A stretch of 64,000 bases of DNA, taken from positions 1,364,001 to 1,428,000 of the forward strand of contig JAGTJW010000001.1 of the NCBI GenBank assembly GCA_023657425.1, written 5' to 3'. Below, piece after piece: positions 63,832-64,000 of this stretch. The first letter of the stretch is position 1. Each line of letters begins with the position of its first letter. The DNA comes from Ideonella sp. WA131b (GTDB lineage Bacteria > Pseudomonadota > Gammaproteobacteria > Burkholderiales > Burkholderiaceae_C). A program made the translations under genes and the position numbers. Below the pieces are notes generated by a model, which saw nothing but the letters and a program-made list of their open reading frames with translations, did no database searches and had not been told where the DNA came from.

Positions 63832-64000
63832 CGGGCGCGGCGGCGGGCGGGCGGCAGACGGAACGTCATGCGAACCATCATAGCCAGCGCCCGCTGTGGT
63901 GAATCTTCACCGGTCGCTACGAAGCGATTCACCCCCCCGCGCGGGGTCGTCTGCCCACCATCGGGTGGATGACGCACGGCCGTGCGTGCACCCCAGGCCC

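Overview
The window is a very GC-rich chromosomal segment with tightly packed genes. Its content points to a betaproteobacterium of the order Burkholderiales, probably near Rubrivivax, Leptothrix or other Sphaerotilaceae/Comamonadaceae. The clues are a PhaM-type PHB granule protein, a beta-proteobacterial GshA, a MetH split into a stand-alone homocysteine-methyltransferase part, a DUF3567 protein, and glnK-amtB behind a sigma-54 promoter. This placement is inferred from gene content; no rRNA gene is present.

Layout. 1-6274: the end of mmsA, then a TPR-like/GGDEF gene cut in two by a complete IS21-family element (1840-5283) with 12-bp perfect terminal repeats, a 5-bp target duplication and two passenger ORFs beside istA/istB. 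6318-11811: a phosphate block with two tandem Tat-exported PhoX-like proteins, divergent phoU-phoB and candidate Pho boxes. 11912-15546: an SDR, rlpA, an IS110 transposase remnant, a vapBC-type toxin-antitoxin pair, tRNA-Arg(CCG) and a membrane-anchored cytochrome c. 15566-21754: a purU operon, an xdhC-like gene and lemA with two TPM-domain genes. 21872-30004: a Rossmann-like protein, hemE, a DnaA-box-containing intergenic region, priA, yifB/comM, and glnK-amtB with a -24/-12 promoter and NtrC-like sites. 30145-41377: gshA-kup, metH (N-terminal part), a rhodanese, a GGDEF-EAL protein, DUF3567, DUF3108, a degenerate FAH-like protein, a retropepsin-like protease, phaM and a FIST protein. 41410-45986: glycolate oxidase glcD-glcE, an inserted methyltransferase, and glcF. 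46251-50020: an M48 peptidase with a DUF898 membrane protein, then purB.

50007-58456 is the most interesting accessory region. Five 33-bp-spaced tandem repeats start inside the end of purB. A four-gene, same-strand, nearly gapless cluster follows: a type III-like restriction helicase/nuclease, a PIN-domain protein with no antitoxin, an OLD-like ATPase with a TOPRIM-like region, and a type III-like DNA methyltransferase whose specificity region is visibly less GC-rich than its flanks. I read this as a composite restriction/abortive-defence locus. Housekeeping resumes with pyrF, a large multi-PAS hybrid sensor kinase, a small GNAT protein and a VanX/DdpX-type dipeptidase.

Many genes have a -10-like hexamer (TACAAT, CACAAT, GATAAT) only about 10-20 bases before the start codon, which suggests short leaders.
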